Assembly (NCBI RefSeq): GCF_025061645.1
Contig: NZ_JANYMP010000012.1
Coordinates: 1-64,000 of the forward strand
From: Umezawaea endophytica
Lineage (GTDB): Bacteria > Actinomycetota > Actinomycetes > Mycobacteriales > Pseudonocardiaceae
DNA length: 64,000 bases
Direction: 5' to 3'
This document shows, in pieces, positions 19,408-31,180 of the stretch (positions within the stretch are counted from its first letter, which is position 1; each line of letters starts with the position of its first letter). Made by a program: the position numbers and the translations under genes. Below the pieces are notes generated by a model, which ran no database searches, had not been told where the DNA came from, and saw nothing but the letters and a program-made list of their open reading frames with translations.

Positions 19408-19973
19408 ACGGCGCGGCGAACCACCTGCTCACCATCGCCGAGTACGCGGAACTCGGCGAGGTCGAGTCGGGGTACGCCGAACTGGTCGAGGGGCGGCTGC
19501 TGCTCTCGCCCGGTCCGACGCCCGACCACAACCTCGCGTCGGCCGAGCTGTACTACCAGCTCCGGCCGCAGCTCCCCGATCCGCTGGTCGTGCTCCAGGA
19601 CGTCGACGTCGACCTGGAACTCGCCCCGGTCGACCAGCCGGGCTTCTCCCGCCGCCCGGACCTGGTCGTCGCGCTGCGCTCGGCCAAGGCGCGGGTGCGC
19701 GCCGAGGGCGGGTTGCTCCGCGCGTCGGAGGTCGTGGTGGCGGTGGAGATCGTGGTGCCGGACTCGCGGCACACCGACACCGTGGCGAAGTGGGCCGAGT
19801 ACGCCGACGCCGGTGTCCCGCACTACTGGATGGTCGACATCGCCGGGCCGGTCTCGCTCGTGGCGGGACGGCTGGGCGAGGACGGCGGCTACCGGGCGTC
19901 GTCCGCTTTCACCGGCGGGTTCACCAGCGTGGACCCGTGCCCGTTGCTGCTGCACCTCGACCGGGTCGCTTGA
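19404..19973 (+). CDS. Uma2 family (PD-(D/E)XK nuclease-fold) protein
   Basis: A 189-residue Uma2-family protein. The conserved pieces are a GYAELVEGRLLLSP opening, the RRPDLVVAL segment with the catalytic-type Asp, and VEIVVPDS where the Glu and following Ser/Pro elements of the fold occur. The cellular role of these very common proteins is unsettled. The GTG start overlaps the stop of the WecA-type gene (GTGA), suggesting coupling. Confidence 0.85.
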   Translation: MNGAANHLLTIAEYAELGEVESGYAELVEGRLLLSPGPTPDHNLASAELYYQLRPQLPDPLVVLQDVDVDLELAPVDQPGFSRRPDLVVALRSAKARVRAEGGLLRASEVVVAVEIVVPDSRHTDTVAKWAEYADAGVPHYWMVDIAGPVSLVAGRLGEDGGYRASSAFTGGFTSVDPCPLLLHLDRVA

Positions 19974-20077
19974 ACCGGGCGACGAATGCTCGCCGAACGT
20001 TCACGTCCGGTTCACCGCCGGGCTCGAACCACCACCTGCGCGAAAGCGTGGAAATCCAACCTCTTACACTCGGTGCC

Positions 20078-20530
20078 ATGAGCGAGACCAGCGAAGGCCT
20101 GACTCATGCCGGAGTGGTGCGCGGTTTGGCGGGCGCGATGTTCCGCGGCGCGCTCATCCCCACCGTGGCCACCGTGGTCCTCGGCGTCGTGGTGTTCGGG
20201 GTGCTCAACGGGGTGCCCGGCGCGCTGGGCGCCCTGGTGGGCGGACTGGTGATCATCGCGTCTTCTCTGGCGACGTTGTGGCTGATGCACCGGACCGCCG
20301 TGCTGGAAGTGCACTTCGTGATGGCCGCGGCACTCGGCGGATTCATGCTCAAGATGCTGGTGTTGCTCGGAGTAATGATTCTGCTGCGCGACGTGGAGTT
20401 CCTGCACACCAACTCGGTGGCAATCACGATGGTGGCAACGATTCTGGTCACCGCGGCGGCCGAGGCGCGTGCGTCCAAACGGACCAGAACGCCCAGTGTG
20501 ATCCCCGCGGCGCCGGGCGACCCCGCTTAA
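20078..20530 (+). CDS. atpI: ATP synthase protein I
   Basis: A small membrane protein at the head of the ATP synthase genes, thought to help c-ring assembly or Mg2+/Ca2+ uptake. The 150-residue protein has four hydrophobic segments (about 25-45, 47-66, 81-100 and 108-125), and identity rests mainly on size, topology and position. A TACACT -10-like hexamer at 20065-20070 lies close to the ATG; no good -35 is visible. Confidence 0.8.
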   Translation: MSETSEGLTHAGVVRGLAGAMFRGALIPTVATVVLGVVVFGVLNGVPGALGALVGGLVIIASSLATLWLMHRTAVLEVHFVMAAALGGFMLKMLVLLGVMILLRDVEFLHTNSVAITMVATILVTAAAEARASKRTRTPSVIPAAPGDPA

Positions 20531-20575
20531 GCCGTACGCCCGTCCGGGACGTCTCTACCGGCTGATATGGTTCGC

Positions 20576-20640
20576 CCGCAGACCTGGACGCCCCCTCCTC
20601 CGGCTTGGCCGAGGGGGGTGCCGCTGGCAGGTGTCTGCGG
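20576..20640 (+). promoter_or_regulatory. Long hairpin in the atpI-atpB gap
   Basis: CCGCAGAC at 20576-20583 pairs with GTCTGCGG at 20633-20640. Inside, CCCCCTC (20591-20597) pairs with GAGGGGG (20611-20617), and CGGC/GCCG close a three-base loop. It would form a long, GC-rich hairpin in the transcript upstream of atpB. No T-tract follows, so it may be a leader structure or an RNA-stability element rather than a terminator. The remaining bases to the atpB start (20641-20720) carry the ribosome site GGAAGGAG. Confidence 0.5.
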
Positions 20641-20720
20641 TCCGTAAGGTACGTTAAGTCCTGATCGTGACGATTCCCCCGGCGGAGTGAACGCCGGCCG
20701 GGAGAACCGGAAGGAGCCCA

Positions 20721-21503
20721 GTGGGCGAGCTGGTGCTGGCCGAGGGTGGAGTGTTCGTTCCCCCCGGTGCGAAGGATTTCTTCTTGCCACCGATCTTCGG
20801 TGGTGTCACCAAGCCGATGGTGCTGGTCGTTCTGTCGGTCATCATCATCGGGGTGTTCTTCCTGCTCGCCACGCGCAGCTTCAAGCTGGTGCCGAGCAAG
20901 TTCCAGTTCATCGCCGAGTCGGTTTACGACATGGGCCGCAACTCGATCGCGCGTGAGCAGATCGGCGGCAAGGACTTCAAGCCGTTCGTGCCACTGATCG
21001 TCACGTTGTTCACGTTCATTCTGGTGAACAACCTCTTCGGGATCATTCCGATCATCCAGTTCCCGACGATGTCGCACATCGGCTTCCCGCTCGCGGTCGC
21101 CGTGCTCGTGGTGTACCCCGTTTACCACTTCGTCGGGTTCAAGCGCCACGGTTTCGTCGGCTACCTGCGGAACCAGTTGTTCCCGCCGGGCGTGCCGAAG
21201 CCGGTGTACATCCTCCTGGCGCCGATCGAGTTCTTCTCGAAGTTCATCATGAACCCGATCACGCTGGCGATCCGAGTGTTCGCCGCGATGTTCGCGGGTC
21301 ACCTCATCCTGTTGGTGTTCACCCTCGCCGGTGAGTACCTGCTCCTCGAAGCCGGCGGCCTTTTGAAGCCTGTTTCGTTGCTGTCTTTCGCCTTCGCCAT
21401 CGCGATGACGTTCCTCGAGGCGTTGATCCAGGTCATCCAGGCCTACATCTTCGCCCTGCTGTCCGCCAGCTACATCGGTATGGCGCTGGCCTCAGACCAC
21501 TGA
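20721..21503 (+). CDS. atpB: ATP synthase F0 subunit a
   Basis: The membrane stator subunit that forms the proton half-channels against the c-ring. The 260-residue protein has five to six hydrophobic helices. The essential arginine lies in NPITLAIRVFAAMFAGH (near residue 187) and the conserved C-terminal helix carries FLEALIQVIQAYIFALL. The GTG start at 20721 has GGAAGGAG upstream. It begins the atpBEFHAGD run. Confidence 0.96.
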   Translation: MGELVLAEGGVFVPPGAKDFFLPPIFGGVTKPMVLVVLSVIIIGVFFLLATRSFKLVPSKFQFIAESVYDMGRNSIAREQIGGKDFKPFVPLIVTLFTFILVNNLFGIIPIIQFPTMSHIGFPLAVAVLVVYPVYHFVGFKRHGFVGYLRNQLFPPGVPKPVYILLAPIEFFSKFIMNPITLAIRVFAAMFAGHLILLVFTLAGEYLLLEAGGLLKPVSLLSFAFAIAMTFLEALIQVIQAYIFALLSASYIGMALASDH

Positions 21504-21564
21504 GCGACAACAACAAGCCCCCGCTCCGCGCTGACAGCGGAGCGAGTTCGAAAGGGATACGCAC

Positions 21565-21828
21565 GTGAGCAGCATGGTTCTTGCACAGGCCGCCGCAGAG
21601 GTCAACCTCAACCAGGGCCTCGCACTCATCGGCTACGGCCTCGGCGCGATCGGCCCCGGCATCGGCGTGGGTCTGATCTGGGCCGCCGTCATCAACGGCA
21701 CCGCCCGTCAGCCGGAGGCCCGTGGCCCGCTGATGAACATCGCGTGGACGACCTTCGTGCTCGTCGAGGTCCTCGCGCTGATCGGCCTCGTGCTCTTCTT
21801 CATCGCCTCGGCCCCCCCCACCGCTTAA
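21565..21828 (+). CDS. atpE: ATP synthase F0 subunit c
   Basis: The rotor-ring proteolipid. The 87-residue hairpin of two membrane helices has the Gly-rich [14 protein letters not shown] first helix, the polar loop ARQPEA and the proton-carrying Glu in [12 protein letters not shown] (near residue 68). GTG 21565 is preferred because AAAGGGA lies at the right distance; an ATG three codons later is possible. Confidence 0.96.
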   Translation: MSSMVLAQAAAEVNLNQGLALIGYGLGAIGPGIGVGLIWAAVINGTARQPEARGPLMNIAWTTFVLVEVLALIGLVLFFIASAPPTA

Positions 21829-21856
21829 TCACCGCCTCATCGCGTAGGGAGACGTC

Positions 21857-22405
21857 GTGGTGAACACCTTGATCCTGGCCGCAGAGGGCACTCCGAGCCC
21901 CGTGCTTCCGCACACCTCGGAGATCATCCTCGGCCTGATCGCCTTCCTGCTCCTGCTCTGGGTCATGCAGAAGTTCGTGGCCCCTCGCTTCGAAGCGCTC
22001 TACTCCGAGCGCGCCGCGAAGATCGAAGGCGGCATCGAGCGCGCCGAGCAGGCGCAGGCGCAGGCGCAGAAGATGCTCGACGAGTACAAGGAGCAGTTGG
22101 CCGAGGCTCGCGCCGAGGCTGCCCGCATCCGCGACGACGCGCGCGCCGAAGGCACGCAGATCGTCGAGGAGCTGCGCGAGCAGGCCCAGGCCGAGTCCGC
22201 GCGGATCGTCGCGCAGGGCCAGCACCAGTTGGACGCGCAGCGCGCCCAGATCGTCGCGGAACTCCGCGCCGACCTCGGCAAGGTTGCCGTGCAGTTGGCG
22301 GGCAAGGTGGTGGGTGAGGCCCTGGAGGACGAGGCCCGTCGCCGCGGCACTGTCGACCGCTTCCTCAACGAGCTGGACGCCGTAGCGGCGCCGGCGACCA
22401 AGTAA
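21857..22405 (+). CDS. atpF: ATP synthase F0 subunit b
   Basis: The peripheral stalk subunit linking F0 to F1. The 182-residue protein has one N-terminal membrane helix (about 24-42) followed by a long charged helix rich in Ala, Glu, Gln and Arg that forms the coiled-coil dimer. The start is one of two adjacent GTG codons (21857 or 21860). Confidence 0.95.
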   Translation: MVNTLILAAEGTPSPVLPHTSEIILGLIAFLLLLWVMQKFVAPRFEALYSERAAKIEGGIERAEQAQAQAQKMLDEYKEQLAEARAEAARIRDDARAEGTQIVEELREQAQAESARIVAQGQHQLDAQRAQIVAELRADLGKVAVQLAGKVVGEALEDEARRRGTVDRFLNELDAVAAPATK

Positions 22406-22415
22406 GAGGACGCCG

Positions 22416-23243
22416 ATGACGTTCCACGCAGCGAGTCGAGAGGCTCTGGCCGCCGCTGAACTGCGGTTGCTCGAACTCGTCGACGCCACCACCGACGCCG
22501 ACGAGCTGTCGACCCTCGGGGCCGAACTGTTCTCCGTGGTGAGCCTGCTCACCGCGCAGCCGCAGTTGCGGCGCGCGCTCGGCGACTCCTCGTCCGACCG
22601 CGCGGGCCGCGAGCAGCTCGTGAAGGGCTTGCTGTCGGGCCAGGTCTCCGCCGGGACCCTCCAGGTCCTCGTCGCGGTGGTCACCTCGAAGTGGTCCAGC
22701 CCGCGTGAACTGGTCGACGGCGTCGAGTCGCTCGCCCAGACCGCGCTGCTGGTCCGCGCCGAGCGCGACGGCCGCCTCGACTCGGTGGAGGACGAGCTGT
22801 TCCGGCTCGGCCGCATCATCGCCGGGTCGCAGAACTTCGAACTGGTGCTGTCCGACCACTCGGTCGAGCCCGCCCGCAAGGTCGAGCTCGTCGACAGCCT
22901 GCTCGCGGGCAAGGTCGAACCGGTCACGAAGACGCTCGTCGACCAGTTGGTGCGCGAGCCCCGCGGTGCGCACGTCGTCGACGGGCTCATGCGGCTCGCC
23001 GAGCTGGCGGCCAAGCGCCGTGAACGCTCGGTGGCGCACGTCCGTTCCGCGGTCGAGCTGACCGCGGAGCAGCAGGAGCGCCTCTCGGCGACCCTGACCA
23101 GGATCTACTCACGACCGATCGCACTGCACGTCGAGGTTGACGCCTCGCTCGCCGGTGGCCTGCTGATCAAGATCGGCGACGAGGTCATCGACGGAAGCGT
23201 GGCTGGTCGGTTGGCGGCACTCCGCCGCGACCTCGCCGGCTGA
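22416..23243 (+). CDS. atpH: ATP synthase F1 subunit delta
   Basis: Connects the peripheral stalk to the F1 head. At 275 residues it has the longer actinobacterial form rather than the usual 180. The N-terminal helical bundle contains the [10 protein letters not shown] region and the C-terminal beta domain ends in [16 protein letters not shown], the classic OSCP/delta signature. The ATG start is 10 bases after atpF. Confidence 0.95.
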   Translation: MTFHAASREALAAAELRLLELVDATTDADELSTLGAELFSVVSLLTAQPQLRRALGDSSSDRAGREQLVKGLLSGQVSAGTLQVLVAVVTSKWSSPRELVDGVESLAQTALLVRAERDGRLDSVEDELFRLGRIIAGSQNFELVLSDHSVEPARKVELVDSLLAGKVEPVTKTLVDQLVREPRGAHVVDGLMRLAELAAKRRERSVAHVRSAVELTAEQQERLSATLTRIYSRPIALHVEVDASLAGGLLIKIGDEVIDGSVAGRLAALRRDLAG

Positions 23244-23308
23244 CCAAAAACCGGAACCGCGGCTTCACCAAGCCCCTTTCCCTTGAACGAAGTGAGAGCA
23301 GGAACGAC

Positions 23309-24955
23309 ATGGCGGAGCTGACGATCTCGTCGGACGAGATCCGCAGTGCGATCGAGAAGTACGTCTCGAGCTACTCCCCGGAGGTCAACCGGGAAGAGGT
23401 CGGTGTCGTTGCCGAGACCTACGACGGCATCGCCATCGTCGAAGGCCTGCCCGGCACGATGACGAACGAGATCCTGGAATTCCCCGGCGGGGTTCTCGGA
23501 GTAGCGCTGAGCCTCGAGGTCCGCACCATCGGCGCGGTCATCCTCGGTGACTTCGACAAGATCGAAGAAGGCCAGGAGGTCAAGCGGACCGGCACGGTGC
23601 TCTCCGTGCCCGTCGGCGACGGCTTCCTCGGCCGCGTGGTGAACCCGCTCGGCGCCCCCATCGACGGTCTCGGCGACATCGTCGCCGACGACAACCGCGC
23701 CCTGGAGCTCCAGGCCGCGTCGGTGTTGCAGCGCCAGCCGGTCGCCGAGCCGATGCAGACGGGCATCAAGGCGATCGACGCCATGACCCCCATCGGCCGC
23801 GGCCAGCGCCAGTTGATCATCGGTGACCGCAAGACCGGCAAGACCGCGGTCTGCATCGACACGATCATCAACCAGAAGAAGGCCTGGGACTCCGGCGACC
23901 CGAAGCAGCAGGTCCGCTGCGTCTACGTCGCCATCGGTCAGAAGGGCTCCACCATCGCGGGCGTCAAGGCCGCGCTGGAGGAGGCGGGCGCCCTGGAGTA
24001 CACGACGATCGTCGCGGCTCCGGCTTCCGACTCCGCGGGCTTCAAGTGGCTGGCCCCGTACGTCGGCTCGGCCATCGGCCAGCACTGGATGTACCAGGGT
24101 AAGCACGTCCTGATCGTGTTCGACGACCTGACCAAGCAGGCCGAGGCGTACCGCGCCATCTCCCTGCTGCTGCGCCGCCCGCCGGGCCGCGAGGCCTACC
24201 CCGGCGACGTCTTCTACTTGCACTCGCGCCTTCTCGAGCGTTGCGCGAAGCTGTCGGACGAGATGGGCGCGGGTTCGATGACGGGTCTCCCGATCATCGA
24301 GACCAAGGCGAACGACGTGTCGGCGTACATCCCGACCAACGTCATCTCGATCACCGACGGCCAGTGCTTCCTGGAGTCGGACCTCTTCAACGCCGGTGTG
24401 CGCCCGGCCGTCAACGTGGGTATCTCGGTCTCCCGCGTCGGTGGTTCCGCGCAGATCAAGGCCATGAAGGACGTGTCCGGCTCGCTGCGCCTCGACCTGT
24501 CGCAGTTCCGCGAGCTGGAGGCGTTCTCCGCCTTCGCCTCGGACCTCGACCCGGCGTCGCGCGCCCAGCTCGACCGCGGTGGTCGTCTGGTGGAGCTGCT
24601 CAAGCAGGGCCAGTACTCCCCGGTGCCCGTCGAGGAGCAGGTCGTCTCGATCTTCCTCGGCACCAAGGGCTACCTGGACTCGGTCCCGGTCGGCGACATC
24701 CGCCGCTTCGAGGCCGAGTACCTGGAGTACGTGCGGCGCAACAACGGCGACATCCTCGCGGGCATCCGCGAGACCAAGAAGTTGCCCGACGACGCCAAGC
24801 AGGCCATCGTTGACTCCGTCAACGCGTTCAAGCAGCAGTTCAGCGCCACGGACGGTTCCTCGGTCGTTCCCGAGTCGCACGCCAAGGCGATGGACGCCGA
24901 CAAGGTCGGACACGAGTCGGTGAAGGTCAACCGACCCGCTCCGGCGGAGAAGTGA
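23309..24955 (+). CDS. atpA: ATP synthase F1 subunit alpha
   Basis: The non-catalytic nucleotide-binding subunit of F1. The 548-residue protein has the beta-barrel domain, the Walker [11 protein letters not shown] (near residue 172), the family signature [17 protein letters not shown] near residue 370, and a C-terminal extension of about 35 polar residues as in other actinobacteria. GAAGTGAGAG-type sequence precedes the ATG. Confidence 0.97.
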   Translation: MAELTISSDEIRSAIEKYVSSYSPEVNREEVGVVAETYDGIAIVEGLPGTMTNEILEFPGGVLGVALSLEVRTIGAVILGDFDKIEEGQEVKRTGTVLSVPVGDGFLGRVVNPLGAPIDGLGDIVADDNRALELQAASVLQRQPVAEPMQTGIKAIDAMTPIGRGQRQLIIGDRKTGKTAVCIDTIINQKKAWDSGDPKQQVRCVYVAIGQKGSTIAGVKAALEEAGALEYTTIVAAPASDSAGFKWLAPYVGSAIGQHWMYQGKHVLIVFDDLTKQAEAYRAISLLLRRPPGREAYPGDVFYLHSRLLERCAKLSDEMGAGSMTGLPIIETKANDVSAYIPTNVISITDGQCFLESDLFNAGVRPAVNVGISVSRVGGSAQIKAMKDVSGSLRLDLSQFRELEAFSAFASDLDPASRAQLDRGGRLVELLKQGQYSPVPVEEQVVSIFLGTKGYLDSVPVGDIRRFEAEYLEYVRRNNGDILAGIRETKKLPDDAKQAIVDSVNAFKQQFSATDGSSVVPESHAKAMDADKVGHESVKVNRPAPAEK

Positions 24956-24963
24956 CGTAGGCC

Positions 24964-27301
<2,338 letters not shown>

Positions 27302-27315
27302 TTCTTCCGCTTTAC

Positions 27316-27355
27316 CCGAAAAGGCCATTCCCGTTCGCGGGGGTGGCCTTTTCGG
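27316..27355 (+). terminator. Terminator hairpin after atpD
   Basis: CCGAAAAGGCCA at 27316-27327 pairs perfectly with TGGCCTTTTCGG at 27344-27355. The 12-base stem lies 15 bases after the atpD stop and has Ts within its 3' arm. It ends the transcript before the unrelated genes, so atpC must be expressed from another promoter. Confidence 0.8.
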
Positions 27356-27486
27356 TGTGCCCGGATCGGCAGTCGGGTGGTCACGTGCGGCCGAGAGGGT
27401 GGGAAAGTCCCGTACCGGGAAACGAAGTGGTCGCGCCGCCGATCCCCAGGGTGTCCACATCGGCCATCCTGAGGGGAACTTGCACC

Positions 27487-29136
27487 ATGGGCAGAAATCT
27501 CATCCGAACGGCGGTTGCCGCGCTGCTCGTGGCGGCCGGGTTGACCACGGTGCCGAGTACTGCGCAGGCGGTGCCGGGCACTCCGCAGGCCCCGGTGGTC
27601 GTGTTCACCGAGGACTTCGAGAACGGCCAGGGCGCGGTGCCGGTCCTCTTACCCCAGTACGTCAACGCGCTGGGCCAGGGCTACACGGCCGACCCGGCCT
27701 GGCTCGCCAACTGCAACGGCGTGGTCGTCTCCTTGCAGCAGCCCACGTCCACCCCGCCGGACCACCTCTGCGATACCGCTTGGGGCCGCGTGCGCCCCAT
27801 GGCGGGCGACCTGGCCCAGTGGGCGGGCACCGACCCGGCCACCAACCACGCGATCGGCGCCTACACCCAGGGCGACCCCGGCCCGAACAAGGTCCAGTTC
27901 GAGACCACCCAACCCATCCCGCTCCAGGCGACCAACCGCTTCCTCGCGTTCTCGGTCGACGCGGGCGAGCAGAACTGCTTCGCCGAGCACGCCCTCCTGG
28001 CCTTCTCCCTCCTGGACGGCACCACCGAGGTCCCCGCGTTCACCACGCCGATCGAGGCGTGCGTGGACTACGCCCAGTACGTCAACGGCACGGCCGTGGG
28101 CACGTTCACCAGCGACAAGCCGATCCTCTTCAGCGGTGACGACGTCGGCATCCGGCTGAGGAACCTCCAGGGCAGCGGCAACGGCAACGACGCCGTCTTC
28201 GACAACATCCGCGTCCTCGACGTGACCCCGCAGCTCGACCAGACCTTCAGCCCGGCCCAGGCGGAGATCAACACCCCCGCCTCCCTCACGTACACGATCA
28301 CGAACACCACCGAGCTGGCGGTGAAGGAGGGCTGGTCGTTCTTCGGCACCTTCCCCGGTGGCGTCACCGCCACGGCCGCCCCGACCACCACCTGTGCCGA
28401 CGCCATCGCCACCGCCGCCCCCGGAGCGACCGCCGTCTCGGTGGAGGGCACGCTCGCCGCGGGCCAGACCTCCTGCACGGTCACCGTTCCCGTCACGGCG
28501 ACCCGCGCGGGCACCTACACGGCGTGCGCCGCCAACGTCACCCAGCACGCGGGCCTGAACCTCCCCGGCTGCACGTCGATCACCTTCACCCCGCCCCCGT
28601 ACCGGTTCGACGCCCACGCCCACGGCGGCGCGGTCAGCGGACCGCTCGTCACGGTGCCCCCGCTGGCCCCCTCAGACCTCACCTGCACCGCGACACCGGG
28701 TTCCGACGGTGAGGTCCTGGCCACCGCCAACCTGGGCGCCCTGGGGTCCCTGGGCGTGATCACCACGGACGCGAGCGGCACCGTCGACGGCGACGGCCTG
28801 CGGACGTCCTCCGCGCGCGCCAAGACGGCCGGGATCAGCCTCCTGGGCGGCCTCGTCACGGCCGACGCCGTCGAGGCCAAGGCGTCGGCCACCGACGACC
28901 TGGCGGGCGTGGTGACCGCGACCGGCTCGACGACCGTCGCGAACCTCCGCGTGGCGGGCGTGACGATCGCCAACCCGACGGTCAACCAGACCGTCACCAT
29001 CCCGTTCGTGGCCACGGTCGTCGTCAACGAGCGCGTCCCGCACCCCGGCGGCATCACCGTCAACGCGCTGCACGTGACGCTGCTGACGGGTACGGACGTC
29101 GTGATCAGCCACGCCAGGGTCACCCTGGGCTGCTGA
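27487..29136 (+). CDS. Secreted protein with repeated beta domains, possible choice-of-anchor P type
   Basis: A 549-residue exported protein. The signal peptide covers about residues 1-28 (basic MGRN, hydrophobic core, Ala-Gln-Ala cleavage site). A beta-rich domain (about 35-250) follows with an EDFENG opening typical of lectin-like carbohydrate or adhesion modules, then a DUF11-like Thr/Ala-rich Ig-fold segment (about 255-370). A C-terminal domain (about 375-549) opens with FDAHAHGG and resembles the choice-of-anchor P group. There is no LPXTG or C-terminal membrane helix. Function unknown. Confidence 0.7.
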   Translation: MGRNLIRTAVAALLVAAGLTTVPSTAQAVPGTPQAPVVVFTEDFENGQGAVPVLLPQYVNALGQGYTADPAWLANCNGVVVSLQQPTSTPPDHLCDTAWGRVRPMAGDLAQWAGTDPATNHAIGAYTQGDPGPNKVQFETTQPIPLQATNRFLAFSVDAGEQNCFAEHALLAFSLLDGTTEVPAFTTPIEACVDYAQYVNGTAVGTFTSDKPILFSGDDVGIRLRNLQGSGNGNDAVFDNIRVLDVTPQLDQTFSPAQAEINTPASLTYTITNTTELAVKEGWSFFGTFPGGVTATAAPTTTCADAIATAAPGATAVSVEGTLAAGQTSCTVTVPVTATRAGTYTACAANVTQHAGLNLPGCTSITFTPPPYRFDAHAHGGAVSGPLVTVPPLAPSDLTCTATPGSDGEVLATANLGALGSLGVITTDASGTVDGDGLRTSSARAKTAGISLLGGLVTADAVEAKASATDDLAGVVTATGSTTVANLRVAGVTIANPTVNQTVTIPFVATVVVNERVPHPGGITVNALHVTLLTGTDVVISHARVTLGC

Positions 29137-29145
29137 CGCGGGCGG

Positions 29146-29177
29146 GCGCGGGGTCTCCCTAGTCGGAGGCCCCGCGC
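29146..29177. terminator. Bidirectional hairpin between convergent genes
   Basis: GCGCGGGG at 29146-29153 pairs with CCCCGCGC at 29170-29177. It lies between the secreted-protein gene and the convergent IclR gene and overlaps the last IclR codons. No T-tract is present. Confidence 0.5.
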
Positions 29178-29935
29178 TCGGGTGAGCGCACCGCGCTGGG
29201 CGCACCCAGCGCGCGGGAGATGCCCCTGGCCGCCGTCCGCACGGCGGGCACCAGCCCGGCCACGTCGACGTCCTGCGGCACCACGATCGACACCGCGGCC
29301 ACGACGGAGTCGTCCTCCCCGCGGATCGGCGCGGCCACCGACAACGTGATCAACTCGATCTGGCCGTCGCTGATCGCGTACCCGTCGCGCCGGACGCGCG
29401 CCAGCACCTCCCGCAGCGCGGCGGGTGTGGTGATCGTCTTGGGGGTGAACCGCCGCATCGGGCTCCGCACAGCCAACTCCTGCACCTCCGGCGCGGCGAA
29501 CGCGAGCATCGCGAGGCCAACGCCGGACGCGTGCACGGGCAGCCTGCTGCCGATGCGGGTCACCACGTTGACCGCGTTGTGCGCCGAGATGCGCTCGACG
29601 TACACCGCTTCCAGGCCGTCCCGAACGGCGAGCTGCACGTTCTGGTGCGTGACCTCGTAGAGGTCCTCCAGGAACGGCAGGGCGCGTTCCCGCAGCCCGA
29701 GGCTGCCGGGTGACAGGGCCGCGAGTTCGAACAGCCGCAGGCCGACGTGGTAGCGGCCGTCGTCGTCGCGGTCCAGCGCACCCCATTCCACCAGCTCGTT
29801 CACCAACCGGTGGGTGGTGCTCAGCGCCAGCCCGGCGCTTCGGCTCAACTCGGACAGGTTCGCCGACGGTCGTTGCTCGGAGAAGACGCTCAGCAGCGTG
29901 AACAGCCTCCCCGCGACGGACTTCGGTGTCGTCAC
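29159..29935 (-). CDS. IclR family regulator, PobR/PcaR-like
   Basis: A 258-residue transcription regulator. A winged helix-turn-helix (about 10-70, with AGLALSTTHRLVNELVEWG) precedes the IclR effector domain, which includes the GVGLAMLAFA and conserved late segments. It is divergent from pobA with only 64 bases between starts, so control of pobA-pcaK in response to an aromatic acid is the natural inference. The GTG at 29935 is chosen because the frame further upstream overlaps pobA and is not conserved. Confidence 0.88.
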   Translation of the reverse strand: MTTPKSVAGRLFTLLSVFSEQRPSANLSELSRSAGLALSTTHRLVNELVEWGALDRDDDGRYHVGLRLFELAALSPGSLGLRERALPFLEDLYEVTHQNVQLAVRDGLEAVYVERISAHNAVNVVTRIGSRLPVHASGVGLAMLAFAAPEVQELAVRSPMRRFTPKTITTPAALREVLARVRRDGYAISDGQIELITLSVAAPIRGEDDSVVAAVSIVVPQDVDVAGLVPAVRTAARGISRALGAPSAVRSPERGASD

Positions 29936-29957
29936 GCCCCCAGGATGGCCTTCCGAT

Positions 29958-29974
29958 GAGTGGAAAGTCCACTC
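29958..29974. promoter_or_regulatory. Candidate IclR operator
   Basis: GAGTGGA-AAG-TCCACTC is a perfect inverted repeat with 7-base arms in the 64-base gap between the divergent IclR gene and pobA. It resembles the TGGAAA...TCCA type sites bound by IclR-family regulators, and its position would affect both genes. Confidence 0.65.
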
Positions 29975-29999
29975 GCTGCGGGCACCGGACCCCACCACG

Positions 30000-31166
30000 A
30001 TGTCCCGAGTGCGCACCCAGGTCGGAATCATTGGAGCCGGACCCGCGGGACTTCTGCTGTCCCACCTGCTGCACCTCGAAGGCATCGACTCGGTCGTGCT
30101 GGAGGCCCGCAGCCGCGTCTACGTCGAGAGGCGGGTGCGCGCGGGCGTCGTCGAACAGCCCAGCGCGGACCTGCTGAGGGAGGTCGGCCTCGCCGACCGG
30201 ATGGACAAGGAAGGACTGCCGCACCACGGGTTCTCGCTGCGGTTCGACCGCGAGGACCACCGCATCCCGCTCACCGAGCTGACCGGGAGCGCGATCACCG
30301 TGTACGGCCAGCAGGAGATCGTGAAGGACCTCATCCAGGCCAGGCTCGCGGCGGGCGGGGACATCCGGTTCGAGGTGTCCGACGTCGCCGTGCACGACGT
30401 CGAGACGGACCGCCCGCGGATCACGTTCGACGGCGGCGAGCTGGAGTGCGACGTGATCGCGGGCTGCGACGGGTTCCACGGCGTCTCCCGTGGCACCATC
30501 CCGGTCGCCGTGCTCAAGACTTTCCAGCAGGACTACCCGTTCGCCTGGCTCGGGCTGCTCGCGAAGGCCGAGCCGTCGCACGAGGAGCTGATCTACACCA
30601 GCCACGAGCGTGGGTTCGCGCTGCACAGCATGCGCTCGCCGGAGGTGACCCGCCTCTACCTCCAGGTCGACCCGGACGAGCGGATCGAGGACTGGTCGGA
30701 CGACCGCGTGTGGGACGAGCTGCACCTGCGGCTGGAGACCGACGACGGCTTCGAGCTGAACGAAGGACCCGTGATCGAGAAGGGCATCACGCCGATGCGG
30801 GGCTTCGTCGCCGAGCCGATGCGGTACGGGCGGCTGTTCCTCGCGGGCGACGCCGCCCACATCGTGCCGCCCACCGGTGCGAAGGGCATGAACCTCGCCA
30901 TCGCCGACGTCCTGGTGCTCTCCCGAGCGCTGGCCGCGTTGCTGCACAAGGGCGAGACCGAACTGGTCGAGTCCTATTCGGACACCTGCCTGCGCAGGGT
31001 GTGGCGGGCGCAGGGCTTCTCCAACCACATGACCACGATGCTGCACCGCGCGCCGGGCGCGGAGGACTACCAGCACCGGCTCCAGCTCTCACAACTGCGT
31101 TACACGGCAACGTCTTCCGCCGCTGCCACGAGCTTGGCGGAGAACTACGTCGGCCTGCCCTTCTGA
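30000..31166 (+). CDS. pobA: 4-hydroxybenzoate 3-monooxygenase
   Basis: A FAD-dependent hydroxylase converting 4-hydroxybenzoate to protocatechuate with NAD(P)H and O2. The 388-residue length matches the family. The N-terminal FAD motif is GAGPAGLLLSHLL (about 10-22), with a VRAGVVEQ segment near 45, the mid-protein DG motif in GCDGFHGVSR and the second FAD motif GDAAHIVPPTGAKGMN near 285. The gene is followed 14 bases later by a pcaK-type transporter. Protocatechuate ring-cleavage genes are not in the window. Confidence 0.95.
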   Translation: MSRVRTQVGIIGAGPAGLLLSHLLHLEGIDSVVLEARSRVYVERRVRAGVVEQPSADLLREVGLADRMDKEGLPHHGFSLRFDREDHRIPLTELTGSAITVYGQQEIVKDLIQARLAAGGDIRFEVSDVAVHDVETDRPRITFDGGELECDVIAGCDGFHGVSRGTIPVAVLKTFQQDYPFAWLGLLAKAEPSHEELIYTSHERGFALHSMRSPEVTRLYLQVDPDERIEDWSDDRVWDELHLRLETDDGFELNEGPVIEKGITPMRGFVAEPMRYGRLFLAGDAAHIVPPTGAKGMNLAIADVLVLSRALAALLHKGETELVESYSDTCLRRVWRAQGFSNHMTTMLHRAPGAEDYQHRLQLSQLRYTATSSAAATSLAENYVGLPF

Positions 31167-31180
31167 CAACGGAGGTCGCC

